From the NCBI RefSeq assembly GCF_002904295.1, contig NZ_PPHG01000058.1, forward strand, positions 1-36,366: a stretch of DNA of 36,366 nucleotides, given 5' to 3'. The first letter of the stretch is position 1; each line of letters begins with the position of its first letter. The notes beneath the pieces are model-generated. The model made no database searches. It had not been told where the DNA came from and was given only the letters and a program-made list of their open reading frames with translations. Made by a program: the position numbers and the translations under genes. The stretch is from Amycolatopsis sp. CA-128772 (lineage in GTDB: Bacteria; Actinomycetota; Actinomycetes; Mycobacteriales; Pseudonocardiaceae). Positions 1-7,835 of the stretch are shown here, one piece after another.

Positions 1-2
1 CC

Positions 3-323
3 AACTTCGCCAGCTCGGGGCACCTGGCCGCCTACGCCGGCATCGCCCCGGTCACCCGCAGCTCCGGAACATCGATCAAGGGCGAACACGCGGCTCGAAC
101 CGGAAACCGCCAGCTCAAACGCGCGTTCTTCCTCGCCGCGTTCGCTGCCCTGTCGGACCCGACCAGCAGGTCCTACTACGACAGGAAACGCGCCGAGGGC
201 AAGAAGCACAACGCCGCGCTGATCTGCCTGGCCCGCCGCCGCTGCGACGTGCTCTACGCGATGCTGCGCAACGGCACCCTCTACCGCCACCCCGAACCCG
301 CTCCCACCGCCTCTGCGGCTTGA
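3..323 (+). CDS. IS110-family transposase, C-terminal part (cut by window edge)
   Basis: Only the last 106 residues lie in the window; the frame is open from the left edge to TGA at 321-323. The segment is the transposase_20 (IS110/IS116/IS902) C-terminal domain: AYAGIAPVTRSSGTSIKG carries the conserved serine-rich catalytic stretch, then GNRQLKRAFF, DPTSRSYYDRKRAEGK and a terminal ARRRCDVLYAMLRNGTLY helix. IS110 enzymes are DEDD/serine recombinases that move the element through a circular form, guided in studied members by a bridge RNA. Nothing upstream is visible, so it cannot be said whether this copy is intact. A relative of its 3' end recurs inverted near 18.2 kb. Confidence 0.9.
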   Translation, partial: NFASSGHLAAYAGIAPVTRSSGTSIKGEHAARTGNRQLKRAFFLAAFAALSDPTSRSYYDRKRAEGKKHNAALICLARRRCDVLYAMLRNGTLYRHPEPAPTASAA

Positions 324-340
324 CAACCACATAGGGACAC
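321..340 (+). mobile_element. Probable right end of the IS110 element
   Basis: Immediately after the transposase stop lies TGACAACCAC followed by ATAGGGACAC (331-340). The inverted remnant at 18191-18300 has the same TGACAACCAC after its stop and ATAGGGACAC at its opposite end, so these strings probably mark element termini or the core site. The exact boundary cannot be fixed from one copy. Confidence 0.45.
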
Positions 341-385
341 CCCCCGGGGACGGGTGGGGGCCGTGTCTGGGCCAGAGTGGTGGGC

Positions 386-1036
386 ATGATCCTCGAGACC
401 GAGCGGGCCGCCGTGTGTGCTTATGCGCGCCGGATGGTCGGGGATGGCCTGGTTGTCGGTACCTCCGGGAACGTCTCCGTGCGGGCCGGGGATCTCGTCG
501 CCGTCACGCCGAGCGGGGTTGCCTACTCCACTCTCACCCCCGCCGACATCGCCGTCGTCGATCTCGGGGGTGCCGTTGTCGAGGGGGCGCTGGCGCCGAC
601 CAGTGAGCTGCCCGTTCACCTGTCCGTGTACTGGGACGTTCGGGACCCGGACGGTGAACCCGTGACCGCCGTCGTCCACACGCACTCGCCGCACGCCACC
701 GCCGTGTCGACGCTCGTGCGTGAGGTGCCGCCGATCCACTACATCATCGCCACCATCGGGCCGTCCGTGCGCGTCGCGCGCTACGCCACCTACGGCACGC
801 CGGAGCTCGCGGCCGCCGTGCTCGAAGCCCTCGAAGGGCGCCGTGGCTGCCTGATGGCCAACCACGGCACCCTCACCTACGGCGACGGCCTCGAAGCCGC
901 CTACCACCGCGCGCAGCAGCTCGAATGGGCCTGCCGCGTGTGGCTGCTCGCGCAGAGCGTCGGCCGGCCCAGCCTGCTGCCGCCGCCCGAGGTCGCCAAC
1001 GTCGTCGACCGGCTGCGGGGGTTCGGCCGGGGCTGA
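386..1036 (+). CDS. Class II aldolase/adducin family protein (fuculose-phosphate-aldolase-like)
   Basis: A 216-residue zinc aldolase of the AraD/FucA family, which cleaves or epimerises phosphorylated sugars in the cytoplasm. GTSGNVSVR (residues 25-33) is the phosphate-binding loop, Glu74 in PTSELPVH is the catalytic acid/base, and the zinc ligands are His98 and His100 in VVHTHSP plus His160 in ANHGTLTYG. The length fits single-domain family members. ATG 386 is preferred over in-frame GTGs at 377/380 because the family begins near MILETERAAV; no clear ribosome-binding site precedes any of them. It stands alone, convergent with the HD gene, so its sugar substrate cannot be named. Family assignment is firm, substrate is not. 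Confidence 0.85.
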   Translation: MILETERAAVCAYARRMVGDGLVVGTSGNVSVRAGDLVAVTPSGVAYSTLTPADIAVVDLGGAVVEGALAPTSELPVHLSVYWDVRDPDGEPVTAVVHTHSPHATAVSTLVREVPPIHYIIATIGPSVRVARYATYGTPELAAAVLEALEGRRGCLMANHGTLTYGDGLEAAYHRAQQLEWACRVWLLAQSVGRPSLLPPPEVANVVDRLRGFGRG

Positions 1037-1069
1037 CCGGCGCCGGCCGCGAACGGGGACGCGAAAGGG

Positions 1070-1735
1070 TCAGGACGCGACCGCGTCCAGCAGCTCGACC
1101 ACGGTCGGGTCGTCGACCGCCTCCTTGATGCACTGCCACAGCTGCAGGTTCGCCGTCGCCCAGCGCGAGTACGTCGCGGCCGCCTCCGGGTTGTAGAAGT
1201 AGTACCCCTCGTCGTGGACGTCGCACTGCTCGCCGACGATCTTGTCCGCCAGCTCGCGCAGGCTCAGCCCGTTCTCGCGCAGGTACCGGTGGGCCAGCAC
1301 CACCGGCGTCACCGGCAGCGCCTTGAACAACGTGTCCGCGTCGCTCAACGCCTGCGCTTCCAGCGAAATGTCCCGGCCGCGGGTGGCCATTTCGGCTTCG
1401 TCGACGATTTCGTCGACCCACCGCGCAATCCGCGGGGGGACGCCGCATTCGGCGAGGATTTCCAGCCGGAGGCTCCGGCCCGCGGCGGCGGGCGAGTTCC
1501 GGAGCACCAGGTAGTTGACGTCGTGCACCAGCGCGGCGATCTCCACCACCGCGACGTCCGCGCCGTTGTGCCGGGCGAAACCGGCCGCCTTCGCGCGGAC
1601 GAAACTGACGTGGTGCCAGCCGTGGAACTGCAGCCGCTCGGCGTACTGCCGGCAGAGCCGGTGGACCCTTTCTTCAACGGCACCGACAACGGCGTCGACG
1701 ATCACGTGGTCGATCGTGCTTTTCTGCGTGCGCAT
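1070..1735 (-). CDS. HD-domain metal-dependent phosphohydrolase-like protein
   Basis: A 221-residue soluble protein with the HD signature: His38/His41/His42 in FHGWHH, the His71-Asp72 dyad in LVHDVNYL and Asp132/Asp134 in SDADTLF match the H...HD...D metal-ligand order. HD proteins of this size (YedJ-like) usually hydrolyse phosphoesters or nucleotides; the substrate is unknown here. ATG 1735 follows a GGGAGAGG ribosome-binding sequence. The gene lies just downstream of the cupin-like gene on the same strand (73 nt gap), so cotranscription is possible. All metal ligands are present, so the enzyme is probably active. Confidence 0.75.
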   Translation of the reverse strand: MRTQKSTIDHVIVDAVVGAVEERVHRLCRQYAERLQFHGWHHVSFVRAKAAGFARHNGADVAVVEIAALVHDVNYLVLRNSPAAAGRSLRLEILAECGVPPRIARWVDEIVDEAEMATRGRDISLEAQALSDADTLFKALPVTPVVLAHRYLRENGLSLRELADKIVGEQCDVHDEGYYFYNPEAAATYSRWATANLQLWQCIKEAVDDPTVVELLDAVAS

Positions 1736-1808
1736 ACACCTCTCCCATCCCGGCCGTGGTGTTCAGACGGGTGGAGTAATGGTAAGCGCCGCTGACGCCG
1801 GTGTGTAG

Positions 1809-2447
1809 CTAGATGCGGTCGGCCAATTCCCCCAATCGGACCTCAACCGGAACGTGACGATGTCCTGTCCTGCTGGCCGGGTCGAAGGAGAGGCTGAAAC
1901 CGCTCACCGGCCGTGATTTCACCAGGAAAGTCATCGTTCCGGTACCCGCTTCGGGAATCCGGTGGAATTCGTGGGCCAGCATGGTGGCGCAGGCCCCGGC
2001 TTCGCACATCGTCCGGCGCCGCAACCGTGCGGAGCAGATCAATCCGCTGCCGGCGTCGATCGTCGTCTCGTACCTTTCGTGCAGGTAGTTGCCACGGAGG
2101 AGCGTGGTGCAGAAGTGGTATCTGTGGTTGTGCACGGAATCCGCGTACCCTTCCCGCCAGTCCTCCTGCGCCTTGTATTCGTGCAGCCAGAAGGAAAACG
2201 GGTCGGCCGGCGAATCGAGCAGGCACCAGGCGAAGTGGGTGGTCGTTTCGCGGGACGAGCGCAGCACCTTGGCGGCCTGCGCGCCGGACAACGCGCGGAG
2301 CTGCGTGCGCAGCTCCTCCCGCAGGCCGGGCTGGGCGGCCCACGGCCGGAACCAGCCGTCGACCGCGCGCCAGTCCGCGGCGAGCGGGAAACCGGCCGTG
2401 CGCAGGCGCGTGGCCAGTTCGGAAAGGGGGGACAGGCGGGTGAGCAA
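1809..2447 (-). CDS. Cupin-like putative metal-binding protein
   Basis: A 212-residue protein that I do not recognise by name. The central part has cupin character: a HNHRYHF cluster, then LLRGNYLHERYE, and about 50 residues later an AHEFHRIPEAG segment, resembling the two histidine-containing motifs of cysteine-dioxygenase-like cupins. No signal peptide or membrane segment is seen. The start is TTG 2447: AGGGAG lies 6 nt upstream and the preceding gene stops 2 nt before, so translation is probably coupled to the membrane protein. An 893-residue reading across this whole region is only a frame artefact. A metal-dependent oxygenase or sensor role is inference. Confidence 0.6.
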   Translation of the reverse strand: MLTRLSPLSELATRLRTAGFPLAADWRAVDGWFRPWAAQPGLREELRTQLRALSGAQAAKVLRSSRETTTHFAWCLLDSPADPFSFWLHEYKAQEDWREGYADSVHNHRYHFCTTLLRGNYLHERYETTIDAGSGLICSARLRRRTMCEAGACATMLAHEFHRIPEAGTGTMTFLVKSRPVSGFSLSFDPASRTGHRHVPVEVRLGELADRI

Positions 2448-2449
2448 GG

Positions 2450-3454
2450 TCAGCTCCCTAGCTCGGCGACTGCGGAGAACTCCGCGCGGAAGGCGTGGAA
2501 CTTGCCCTCCAGCTCGCGGAACTGCTCCTCGGACAACGGGGATCCGGTGATCTTCTCGAACAGCGCCAGGAAATCCGTCCGCGTCGTCGCGGACGTGATG
2601 CGGAAGTGGCGGCCGGTCCGGGACTGCGAGACGCGCACGAATTCGGCGCGTTCCATGTTGTAGAGGAAGGAACCTTCGGTGAACCGCAGCGACCGCGGGT
2701 ACAGCTTCGTGGCGCCGCGGACGTCGCTGTAGAGCGACACCCACACGCTGTCGTCGAACATCTCGAGCCGGTCCAGCGGCGGATCGGCGACCACGGTGAT
2801 GTCGACCTGGGCGCAGCGGCTGCGCGCCAGGAAGAGGCCGACGAGCCCGATCCGGATCTCTTCGTCGAGCCGGGTCTGGATCCGTTCGTAGTCGACGTCG
2901 GCCGCCTCGCGGCGCAACAGGTACCGGGCGCGCCCGCTGATCGAATTCGCGTCGCGCGGATCGGCGATGACGGCCCGCAGTTCGCGTTCGGTGCGGGAAA
3001 GCAGCAGCCGGGCGGCCGCGTGCCGCCCGGAGAAGCCGCGGAAGAAGTACTGCCGCGTCGCGTCGAGGTCCGCCATCAGCGCGCGGTTGAACGCGGGATC
3101 GGGGTCGGTGGTCGCCTCGAACACGTCGGTCGGGAAGAACTCCTTGTTCAGCGCCCGGTATTCGGCGCTGAGGTCTTCGAGCGCGCGCCTGCTCTCCTCG
3201 ATCACCGGCGTCACGAGCGCCTTCTGCGAGGCGCTGGCGGTGATCAGCGTCTGGCCGAAGCCGACGATCGCGGAGATCAGGGTGCCGGTGCCCAGCGACG
3301 TCACCAGGTTCTTCCCCGTGCCGGGGTCCATCAGGCCGGCGATCCACAGGCTCAGCCCGGCGACCACGACGAGCACCGTGAGGAGCAGGCTCGTCCTGGT
3401 CCAGAAGATCTCCTGCAGTGGGGTACGGCGGAGGCGTCCGCCAGGCGCGGCCAC
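2450..3454 (-). CDS. Membrane-anchored protein of unknown function
   Basis: About 334 residues. The N-terminus holds two hydrophobic segments, SLLLTVLVVVAGLSLWIAGL and a second around LISAIVGFGQTLI, followed by a soluble domain of about 250 residues containing RQYFFRGFSGRHAAARLLL, a region resembling the surroundings of phospholipase-D-like folds but without HKD catalytic motifs. I do not assign a function. The start is placed at GTG 3454 because GGAGG (3463-3467) sits 8 nt upstream; GTG 3461-3463 overlaps that site. Its stop is 2 nt from the TTG of the cupin-like gene, so the two form a unit, perhaps a membrane sensor or platform with a cytosolic partner. Confidence 0.6.
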   Translation of the reverse strand: MAAPGGRLRRTPLQEIFWTRTSLLLTVLVVVAGLSLWIAGLMDPGTGKNLVTSLGTGTLISAIVGFGQTLITASASQKALVTPVIEESRRALEDLSAEYRALNKEFFPTDVFEATTDPDPAFNRALMADLDATRQYFFRGFSGRHAAARLLLSRTERELRAVIADPRDANSISGRARYLLRREAADVDYERIQTRLDEEIRIGLVGLFLARSRCAQVDITVVADPPLDRLEMFDDSVWVSLYSDVRGATKLYPRSLRFTEGSFLYNMERAEFVRVSQSRTGRHFRITSATTRTDFLALFEKITGSPLSEEQFRELEGKFHAFRAEFSAVAELGS

Positions 3455-3491
3455 GTGCTTCACCTCCCTCGAACCACCCGAACGGACGTAT

Positions 3492-3531
3492 GCGTAAAGT
3501 GTCTGTTCGAGCGCGGGGAGTTACTTTACGC
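3492..3531. promoter_or_regulatory. Inverted repeat upstream of the membrane-protein gene
   Basis: GCGTAAAGT (3492-3500) and ACTTTACGC (3523-3531) are perfect 9-bp inverted copies, with only GTG 3454 and its leader downstream on the minus strand. The spacing and AT-rich arms suit a dimeric regulator binding over the promoter; no regulator gene is adjacent. Confidence 0.4.
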
Positions 3532-3591
3532 GCCTGACGGTGTCCGCGAAATAAGAAGTTCGGGGGACAAGGATGACGGACAGACGTCACT

Positions 3592-3619
3592 CTCGGCAAT
3601 AATTCACCGAGTTGCCGAG
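3592..3619 (-). terminator. Hairpin after the transglutaminase-like gene
   Basis: CTCGGCAA (3592-3599) pairs perfectly with TTGCCGAG (3612-3619) around a 12-nt loop, 27 nt beyond the stop of the minus-strand gene. There is no U-tract in that direction, as is common for actinobacterial terminators. Confidence 0.45.
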
Positions 3620-3646
3620 TTTTCCGAAAATCACGGAAAACCATGA

Positions 3647-4228
3647 TCAAAGAGTGGCGGGCAGGCCCTTTTCGTACCAGCCGGGGCCGGGCTGGGCGGT
3701 CATCAGGAAATCCACCACGACCGGCGCCGGCGCCGCGTGGATCTCCAGGAGATCGCGCTCGCCGCGGGCGGTGTCGACCGGCCAGGCCAGTTTTTCCCGG
3801 TCGAGCGAAAACTCCCCGCGGGCCCCCGTGCGGTTGCCGCGGGCGTCGAGCCGCGACCACCTGCCGTGCAGGTACACGGCATTCAGCCCGTGCAGCGCGG
3901 ACAGCTCCTGGTAGCAGAACCCGGCCGGAATCCCTTGTGCCCGCAGCAAAGCGGCGAGCAGGTGCGCCTTCGCGTGGCAGATCCCGACGCGCTCGCGCAG
4001 CACGTCCGACGCCCGCCAGGTGACCCGCGGGTCCCCGGCGTCGATGACGTGTTCGACCTCGTCGCGCACGAAGAGGAACGCGGCCTCCGCGCGGGCGGCG
4101 GGATCGTCGCCCGCGGGCCGCAGGGTGCCGGCGAGGGCGCGGATCGCCGGGTGTCCGTGATCGACGACGGCGTCCGCGGCGAGGTAGTCGCTGAGCCGAT
4201 CGGAGGCGGGAGACGGAACGGGACTCAT
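3647..4228 (-). CDS. Transglutaminase-like cysteine protein
   Basis: A 193-residue protein with the transglutaminase-core triad: Cys84 in VGICHAKAHLLAALLRAQGIPAG, His113 in ALHGLNAVYL and Asp128 in RWSRLDARGN, in the usual order. Bacterial members act as cysteine peptidases or amide hydrolases on small or peptide substrates. No signal peptide is present, so a cytosolic location is expected. ATG 4228 has AGGA 7 nt upstream. A GWYEKGLPATL tail closes the protein. It lies between the histidine phosphatase and the membrane-protein gene but has its own gaps of 72 and about 190 nt, so it may be a separate unit. Family is confident, substrate unknown. Confidence 0.8.
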   Translation of the reverse strand: MSPVPSPASDRLSDYLAADAVVDHGHPAIRALAGTLRPAGDDPAARAEAAFLFVRDEVEHVIDAGDPRVTWRASDVLRERVGICHAKAHLLAALLRAQGIPAGFCYQELSALHGLNAVYLHGRWSRLDARGNRTGARGEFSLDREKLAWPVDTARGERDLLEIHAAPAPVVVDFLMTAQPGPGWYEKGLPATL

Positions 4229-4300
4229 CCGCGCATCCTGACAGGTTCGGCCATCCGGGCGAGAGAGGTTTTCGGGGCGGCAACGCTCCGCGGTTGCCGG

Positions 4301-4906
4301 CTACGGAACGTAGAAGTCCGGTGGGAAGCCGGTCCAGCGCAGTTCGGCGGGCAGGTGGCTCAGGTCGTTGTAGGTCAGCAGTACGGCGGGCCGCCCCGGC
4401 GAGTACTGGAGGACGGTGAGCCCGGCGTGGGCGTGGCTGAAGGTGAGCCACCGCCACTTCGGCGCGTCCTGCGCGGCGCGGACGAGCCACCCGACGAGGA
4501 AGTTGTGCGTGACGAGCACCTGGTACCGCGGTTCCGACCCCGGCACGGGCCCGCTGAACCGCCGTTCGGCCTCGGCGGCTCGCTCGTCGTCGGCGGGCGG
4601 GAACTGCCGGGTGAAGGCGAGCAGGAGGTCACCGGAGGTCTCGGGGAGCTCCTCCCGCATCGGCGTGTAGGGGACGAAGTCGTCAGCGGCGTCTTCGACG
4701 TGCCGCGGCACCCCGGGAAGCTGCGCGGCAACGAGGTCGGCGGTCTCGGCGGCGCGGGGCAGGGGGCCGTGGTGGATCGAGGTGACGGGGACGTCCCGGA
4801 GGCGCCGCCCGAGCAGAACGGCCTGCCGCCGGCCGGCTTCGGTGAGCCGTCCGCGCCGGTCCGCTTCACCGTGTCGGGTGAGGAAGAGGTACCGGGTGGT
4901 CAGCAC
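4301..4906 (-). CDS. Histidine phosphatase family protein
   Basis: A 201-residue branch-1 histidine phosphatase (phosphoglycerate-mutase-like). The phospho-accepting motif FLTRHGEAD has His12, and the second catalytic histidine is in VLVTHNFLVGWLVR. LLGRRLRDVPVTSIHHGPLPRAAETADLVA is the usual conserved core with the SP/GPLxRAxETA pattern. It removes phosphate from small molecules or proteins; the substrate is not predictable. GTG 4906 lacks a Shine-Dalgarno sequence, but CACCCT lies 6 nt upstream, hinting at a leaderless message. It is last in the minus-strand series following the MBOAT and small genes. Confidence 0.85.
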   Translation of the reverse strand: MLTTRYLFLTRHGEADRRGRLTEAGRRQAVLLGRRLRDVPVTSIHHGPLPRAAETADLVAAQLPGVPRHVEDAADDFVPYTPMREELPETSGDLLLAFTRQFPPADDERAAEAERRFSGPVPGSEPRYQVLVTHNFLVGWLVRAAQDAPKWRWLTFSHAHAGLTVLQYSPGRPAVLLTYNDLSHLPAELRWTGFPPDFYVP

Positions 4907-4976
4907 GGGGTCAGGGTGCCATGTGTCCGCCGTGTGGGTGAATGTGGTGGGCCGTGTTGAACTGGTGAGCGAACGG

Positions 4977-5345
4977 TCAGCCGACCGGGACGAGCACGCC
5001 TTCGGGGCGCTGGCTCGGCGCGAACTGGGCGCTCAGCCGGACCGGCGCCGGATGGGGCGGGAGAACGAGCGAGGCGAACGGGGTGATCGTGTGGTCGTGG
5101 CCGCTGTTGGTCTGGAGGTGGACGCTCACGTGGACGTTGCGGTCGGCGGGGATTTCGAAGGAGACCGCGCCCCAGGAGACGATGTACTGACGGCCGTCGA
5201 TGCTCGCGATCGGGGCGTAGGCGCGGACGGTGTGGCCGAGGTGGGGGATTTCGACGGTGAGGAGGCGTCGGGGGCCGTTGTGGTGGTCCACGTAGGGGAT
5301 TACGCCTGGGGTGGTTGACAGGTCGGTCATCTTCTCGTGTTGCAT
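4977..5345 (-). CDS. Small protein of unknown function
   Basis: 122 residues, unrecognised. It is rich in beta-type sequence (LTVEIPHLGHTVRAYAPIASIDGRQYIVSWGAVSFEI) with alternating polar and hydrophobic residues and no membrane segment, suggesting a beta-sandwich or beta-barrel fold. It begins at ATG 5345 with AGGAA just upstream; a second ATG at residue 6 has a weaker site. Only 18 nt separate it from the stop of the MBOAT gene, so it is very likely in the same transcript and may be an accessory of the acylation system. That link is inference from position. Confidence 0.55.
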   Translation of the reverse strand: MQHEKMTDLSTTPGVIPYVDHHNGPRRLLTVEIPHLGHTVRAYAPIASIDGRQYIVSWGAVSFEIPADRNVHVSVHLQTNSGHDHTITPFASLVLPPHPAPVRLSAQFAPSQRPEGVLVPVG

Positions 5346-5363
5346 TCGTTCCTGCCGGGCTTT

Positions 5364-6797
5364 CTAGAACTGGTAATACAAGAACGGGCTGAAGGTCCCC
5401 GTGGCGATCAAGATCGCCGCGTACAACAGCCCCACCGTCATCACGCCGATTCGCAGTGCCGTGGCCGGGCGGCTTCTCGACGACTCCAGCAGCGGGCCCG
5501 TCACCGGATGCGCCGGCAGTACGAACACCGCCAGCGCCGCCAGCAGCAGGACCAGTCTCTGGTTCGTCAGGGCCTGCTCCACCCCCGCTCCCAGGCCGTC
5601 GAAGTCCGGGAGCAGCAGGTGGCCGATCATCGTCAACGCGTGGCCCAGGTCCTGGGACCTGAAGAACACCCAGCCGAACACCACCAGCAGCATCGTCAGT
5701 GCGCGGCGGAGGTTGCGCTTCCAGCGGATGGCCGGGTCCATGTCCAGGGCGAACCGGCGCTCGATCACCAGCAGTGCTCCGTGGTAACAGCCCCACACCA
5801 GGAACGTCCACTGGGCTCCGTGCCAGAAGCCCGTCAGCACGAACACTATGCACAGGTTCCGGTACGTCTTCGCCGCTCCCTGGCGGTTTCCACCCAAGGG
5901 GATGTACACGTAGTCGCGGAACCAGCGGGACAGCGACATGTGCCAGCGGCGCCAGAACTCCGTGATCGTCACCGAGGAATACGGCCTGGCGAAGTTCTCC
6001 GGCAACCGGAAGCCCAGCATGCGGCCCAGGCCGATCGCCATGTCCGAGTAGCCCGAGAAGTCGAAGAACAGCTGGAGCGTGTAGCCGATCGCGCCGAGCC
6101 AGGCCGTGGCGAACGTCATCTGGTCCGGGGGGACCTTGAAACACGCCTCGACCAGGGGGCTCAGGGAGTCCGCGATGATCGTCTTCTTGCACAGGCCCAG
6201 TGCGAACCTCGGGAAGCCCGCCGCGATGTCGTCGAGGCGGTGGGAACGCAGCTGGGGGAGCTGGTCCGCGATCTCGCGGTAGCGCACGATCGGGCCCGCC
6301 ACCAGCTGCGGGAACATCGCGATGTACGCCGCGAACGACACCGGGTTGCGCAGGGCCTGGCGCTCTCCGCGGTAGATGTCGACCACGTAGGAAATGTGGT
6401 GGAACGTGTAGAACGAGATGCCGATCGGGACCACCAGGCTCGCCACCGGCACGCTGCCGCCGAACCAGTGGGCCACCGCCGCTACCTGCTGGGTGGCGAA
6501 CCCCGCGTACTTCCAGATCAGCAGCACCGCCACGTCCAGCGACACCACCGCGATGAGGATGCGGCGCCGGCGGGTGCCGTTGACGTCCCAGGGGCTCGGG
6601 GCCAGCAGCGGGCCGACCAGGAAGTTGACCACCATGCAGCCCAGCAGCAGGAACACGAACCCGCCGGCGCCGATCGTGTAGAACAGCAGGCTGCCCACCG
6701 CGATGATGCCGTTGCGCCACGTCCGGGGGCACAGCAGCACGGCGATGAGCACCGCCGGCATGAAGTACCACAGGAAGAGCGGCGAAACGAACGACAT
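5364..6797 (-). CDS. MBOAT-family membrane O-acyltransferase (AlgI-like)
   Basis: A 477-residue multi-spanning membrane protein of the MBOAT family, which transfers acyl groups to extracytoplasmic hydroxyls such as cell-surface polysaccharides. Family landmarks are PIGISFYTFHHISYVVDIYRG, RPYSSVTITEFWRRWHMSLSRWFRDYVYIPLGG and the catalytic-histidine segment VLTGFWHGAQWTFLVWGCYHG. The N-terminus (SFVSPLFLWYFMPAVLIAVLL) is the first membrane span. ATG 6797 is chosen because GAGGGG lies 6 nt upstream; a longer reading from 6869 runs into the end of rlmB. It follows rlmB by 52 nt. No dedicated AlgJ/X-type partner is visible; the small downstream gene is the only candidate. Confidence 0.88.
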   Translation of the reverse strand: MSFVSPLFLWYFMPAVLIAVLLCPRTWRNGIIAVGSLLFYTIGAGGFVFLLLGCMVVNFLVGPLLAPSPWDVNGTRRRRILIAVVSLDVAVLLIWKYAGFATQQVAAVAHWFGGSVPVASLVVPIGISFYTFHHISYVVDIYRGERQALRNPVSFAAYIAMFPQLVAGPIVRYREIADQLPQLRSHRLDDIAAGFPRFALGLCKKTIIADSLSPLVEACFKVPPDQMTFATAWLGAIGYTLQLFFDFSGYSDMAIGLGRMLGFRLPENFARPYSSVTITEFWRRWHMSLSRWFRDYVYIPLGGNRQGAAKTYRNLCIVFVLTGFWHGAQWTFLVWGCYHGALLVIERRFALDMDPAIRWKRNLRRALTMLLVVFGWVFFRSQDLGHALTMIGHLLLPDFDGLGAGVEQALTNQRLVLLLAALAVFVLPAHPVTGPLLESSRSRPATALRIGVMTVGLLYAAILIATGTFSPFLYYQF

Positions 6798-6849
6798 CGG
6801 GTCCCCTCGGTTTATCCGCGGCGACTCTAACCCGACTGGGTGGGGGTGT

Positions 6850-7806
6850 TCAGACCCGCCCGGCGGCACGACGGCGCCGCGCCACCTCCGCGAGCAGCAC
6901 GCCCGCCGCCACCGAAGCGTTCAGCGACTCCACGCCCGCCGCCATCGGGATCGATACCGTCGCGTCGCACGTCTCGCGGACCAGGCGGGACAGGCCGCGG
7001 CCCTCCGAGCCCAGCACGATGACCAGCGGGTCGGCCGCCAGCTCCAGCTCGTCGATGTCCACCGACCCGTCGGCGTCCAGGCCGACCAGCATCAGGCCGT
7101 CGTTCGCCCACGTCTTGAGCTGGCGGGTCAGGTTGGTCGCCACCGCGATCGGCAGCTTCGCCGCCGTGCCCGCGCTCGTGCGCCACGCCACCGCCGTCAT
7201 GCCCGCGCTGCGCCGCTCCGGCAGCAGCACGCCGTGCGCGCCGAACGCGGCCGCCGACCGGATCACCGCACCCAGGTTGCGGGGGTCGGTGACGCCGTCG
7301 AGCGCGACGAACAGCGGGACCTCGCCCGAGTTGCGCGCCGCCGCCATCAGGTCGTCCGGGTGCGCGTACTCGAACGGCGGGACCTGCAGGCCCAGGCCCT
7401 GGTGCACGGCCCGGTTGGTCTTGCGGTCCAGCTCCTCGCGCGGGATCTCCAGGATCGAGATGCCCTTGTCGCCGGCCAGCCGGACGGCGTCGTTGACCCG
7501 GTCGTCGATCTCGATGTTCAGCGCGACGTACAGCGCCGTCGCCGGGACGCCGGCGCGCAGCGCCTCGACCACCGGGTTGCGCCCGGCGATCAGCTCCGGC
7601 TTGTCGGCCTTCTTCTGCCGGGCCGCGTCGCGCTTGGTCTGGGCGTTCGCCTGGCGGTACGCCTTGTGCCCGGGGCGGTCCTCCGCCTTCGGGGTCGGCC
7701 CCTTGCCTTCGAGGGCCTTGCGGCGCTGGCCGCCCGAACCGACGACGGCGCCCTTCTTGGTGCCCGTCTTGCGGATCGCGCCCTGGCGCCGCGAGTTGCC
7801 TGCCAT
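6850..7806 (-). CDS. rlmB: 23S rRNA (guanosine-2'-O-)-methyltransferase RlmB
   Basis: A 318-residue SpoU/TrmH methyltransferase. The basic N-terminal extension (RRQGAIRKTGTKKGAVVGSGG) is typical of actinobacterial members. It is followed by the substrate domain ELIAGRNPVVEALRAG and the knotted catalytic domain with motif 1 DGVTDPRNLGAVIRSA, motif 2 VIVLGSEGRGLS and motif 3 VSIPMAAGVESLNASVAAGV. It methylates a 23S rRNA guanosine (G2251 in E. coli numbering). ATG 7806 has AAGGAA upstream; the longer reading from 7857 overlaps the cysS end. The cysS-rlmB order is conserved in actinobacteria, and both concern translation. Confidence 0.92.
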   Translation of the reverse strand: MAGNSRRQGAIRKTGTKKGAVVGSGGQRRKALEGKGPTPKAEDRPGHKAYRQANAQTKRDAARQKKADKPELIAGRNPVVEALRAGVPATALYVALNIEIDDRVNDAVRLAGDKGISILEIPREELDRKTNRAVHQGLGLQVPPFEYAHPDDLMAAARNSGEVPLFVALDGVTDPRNLGAVIRSAAAFGAHGVLLPERRSAGMTAVAWRTSAGTAAKLPIAVATNLTRQLKTWANDGLMLVGLDADGSVDIDELELAADPLVIVLGSEGRGLSRLVRETCDATVSIPMAAGVESLNASVAAGVLLAEVARRRRAAGRV

Positions 7807-7835
7807 GGTGAAAGTTTCCTTGCTGTGTAACGGGA

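Noticed and set aside
1809..4490. Open frame of 893 residues on the minus strand
   Set aside because: It crosses three better-supported genes in other frames; only its last 212 residues are coding, from TTG 2447.
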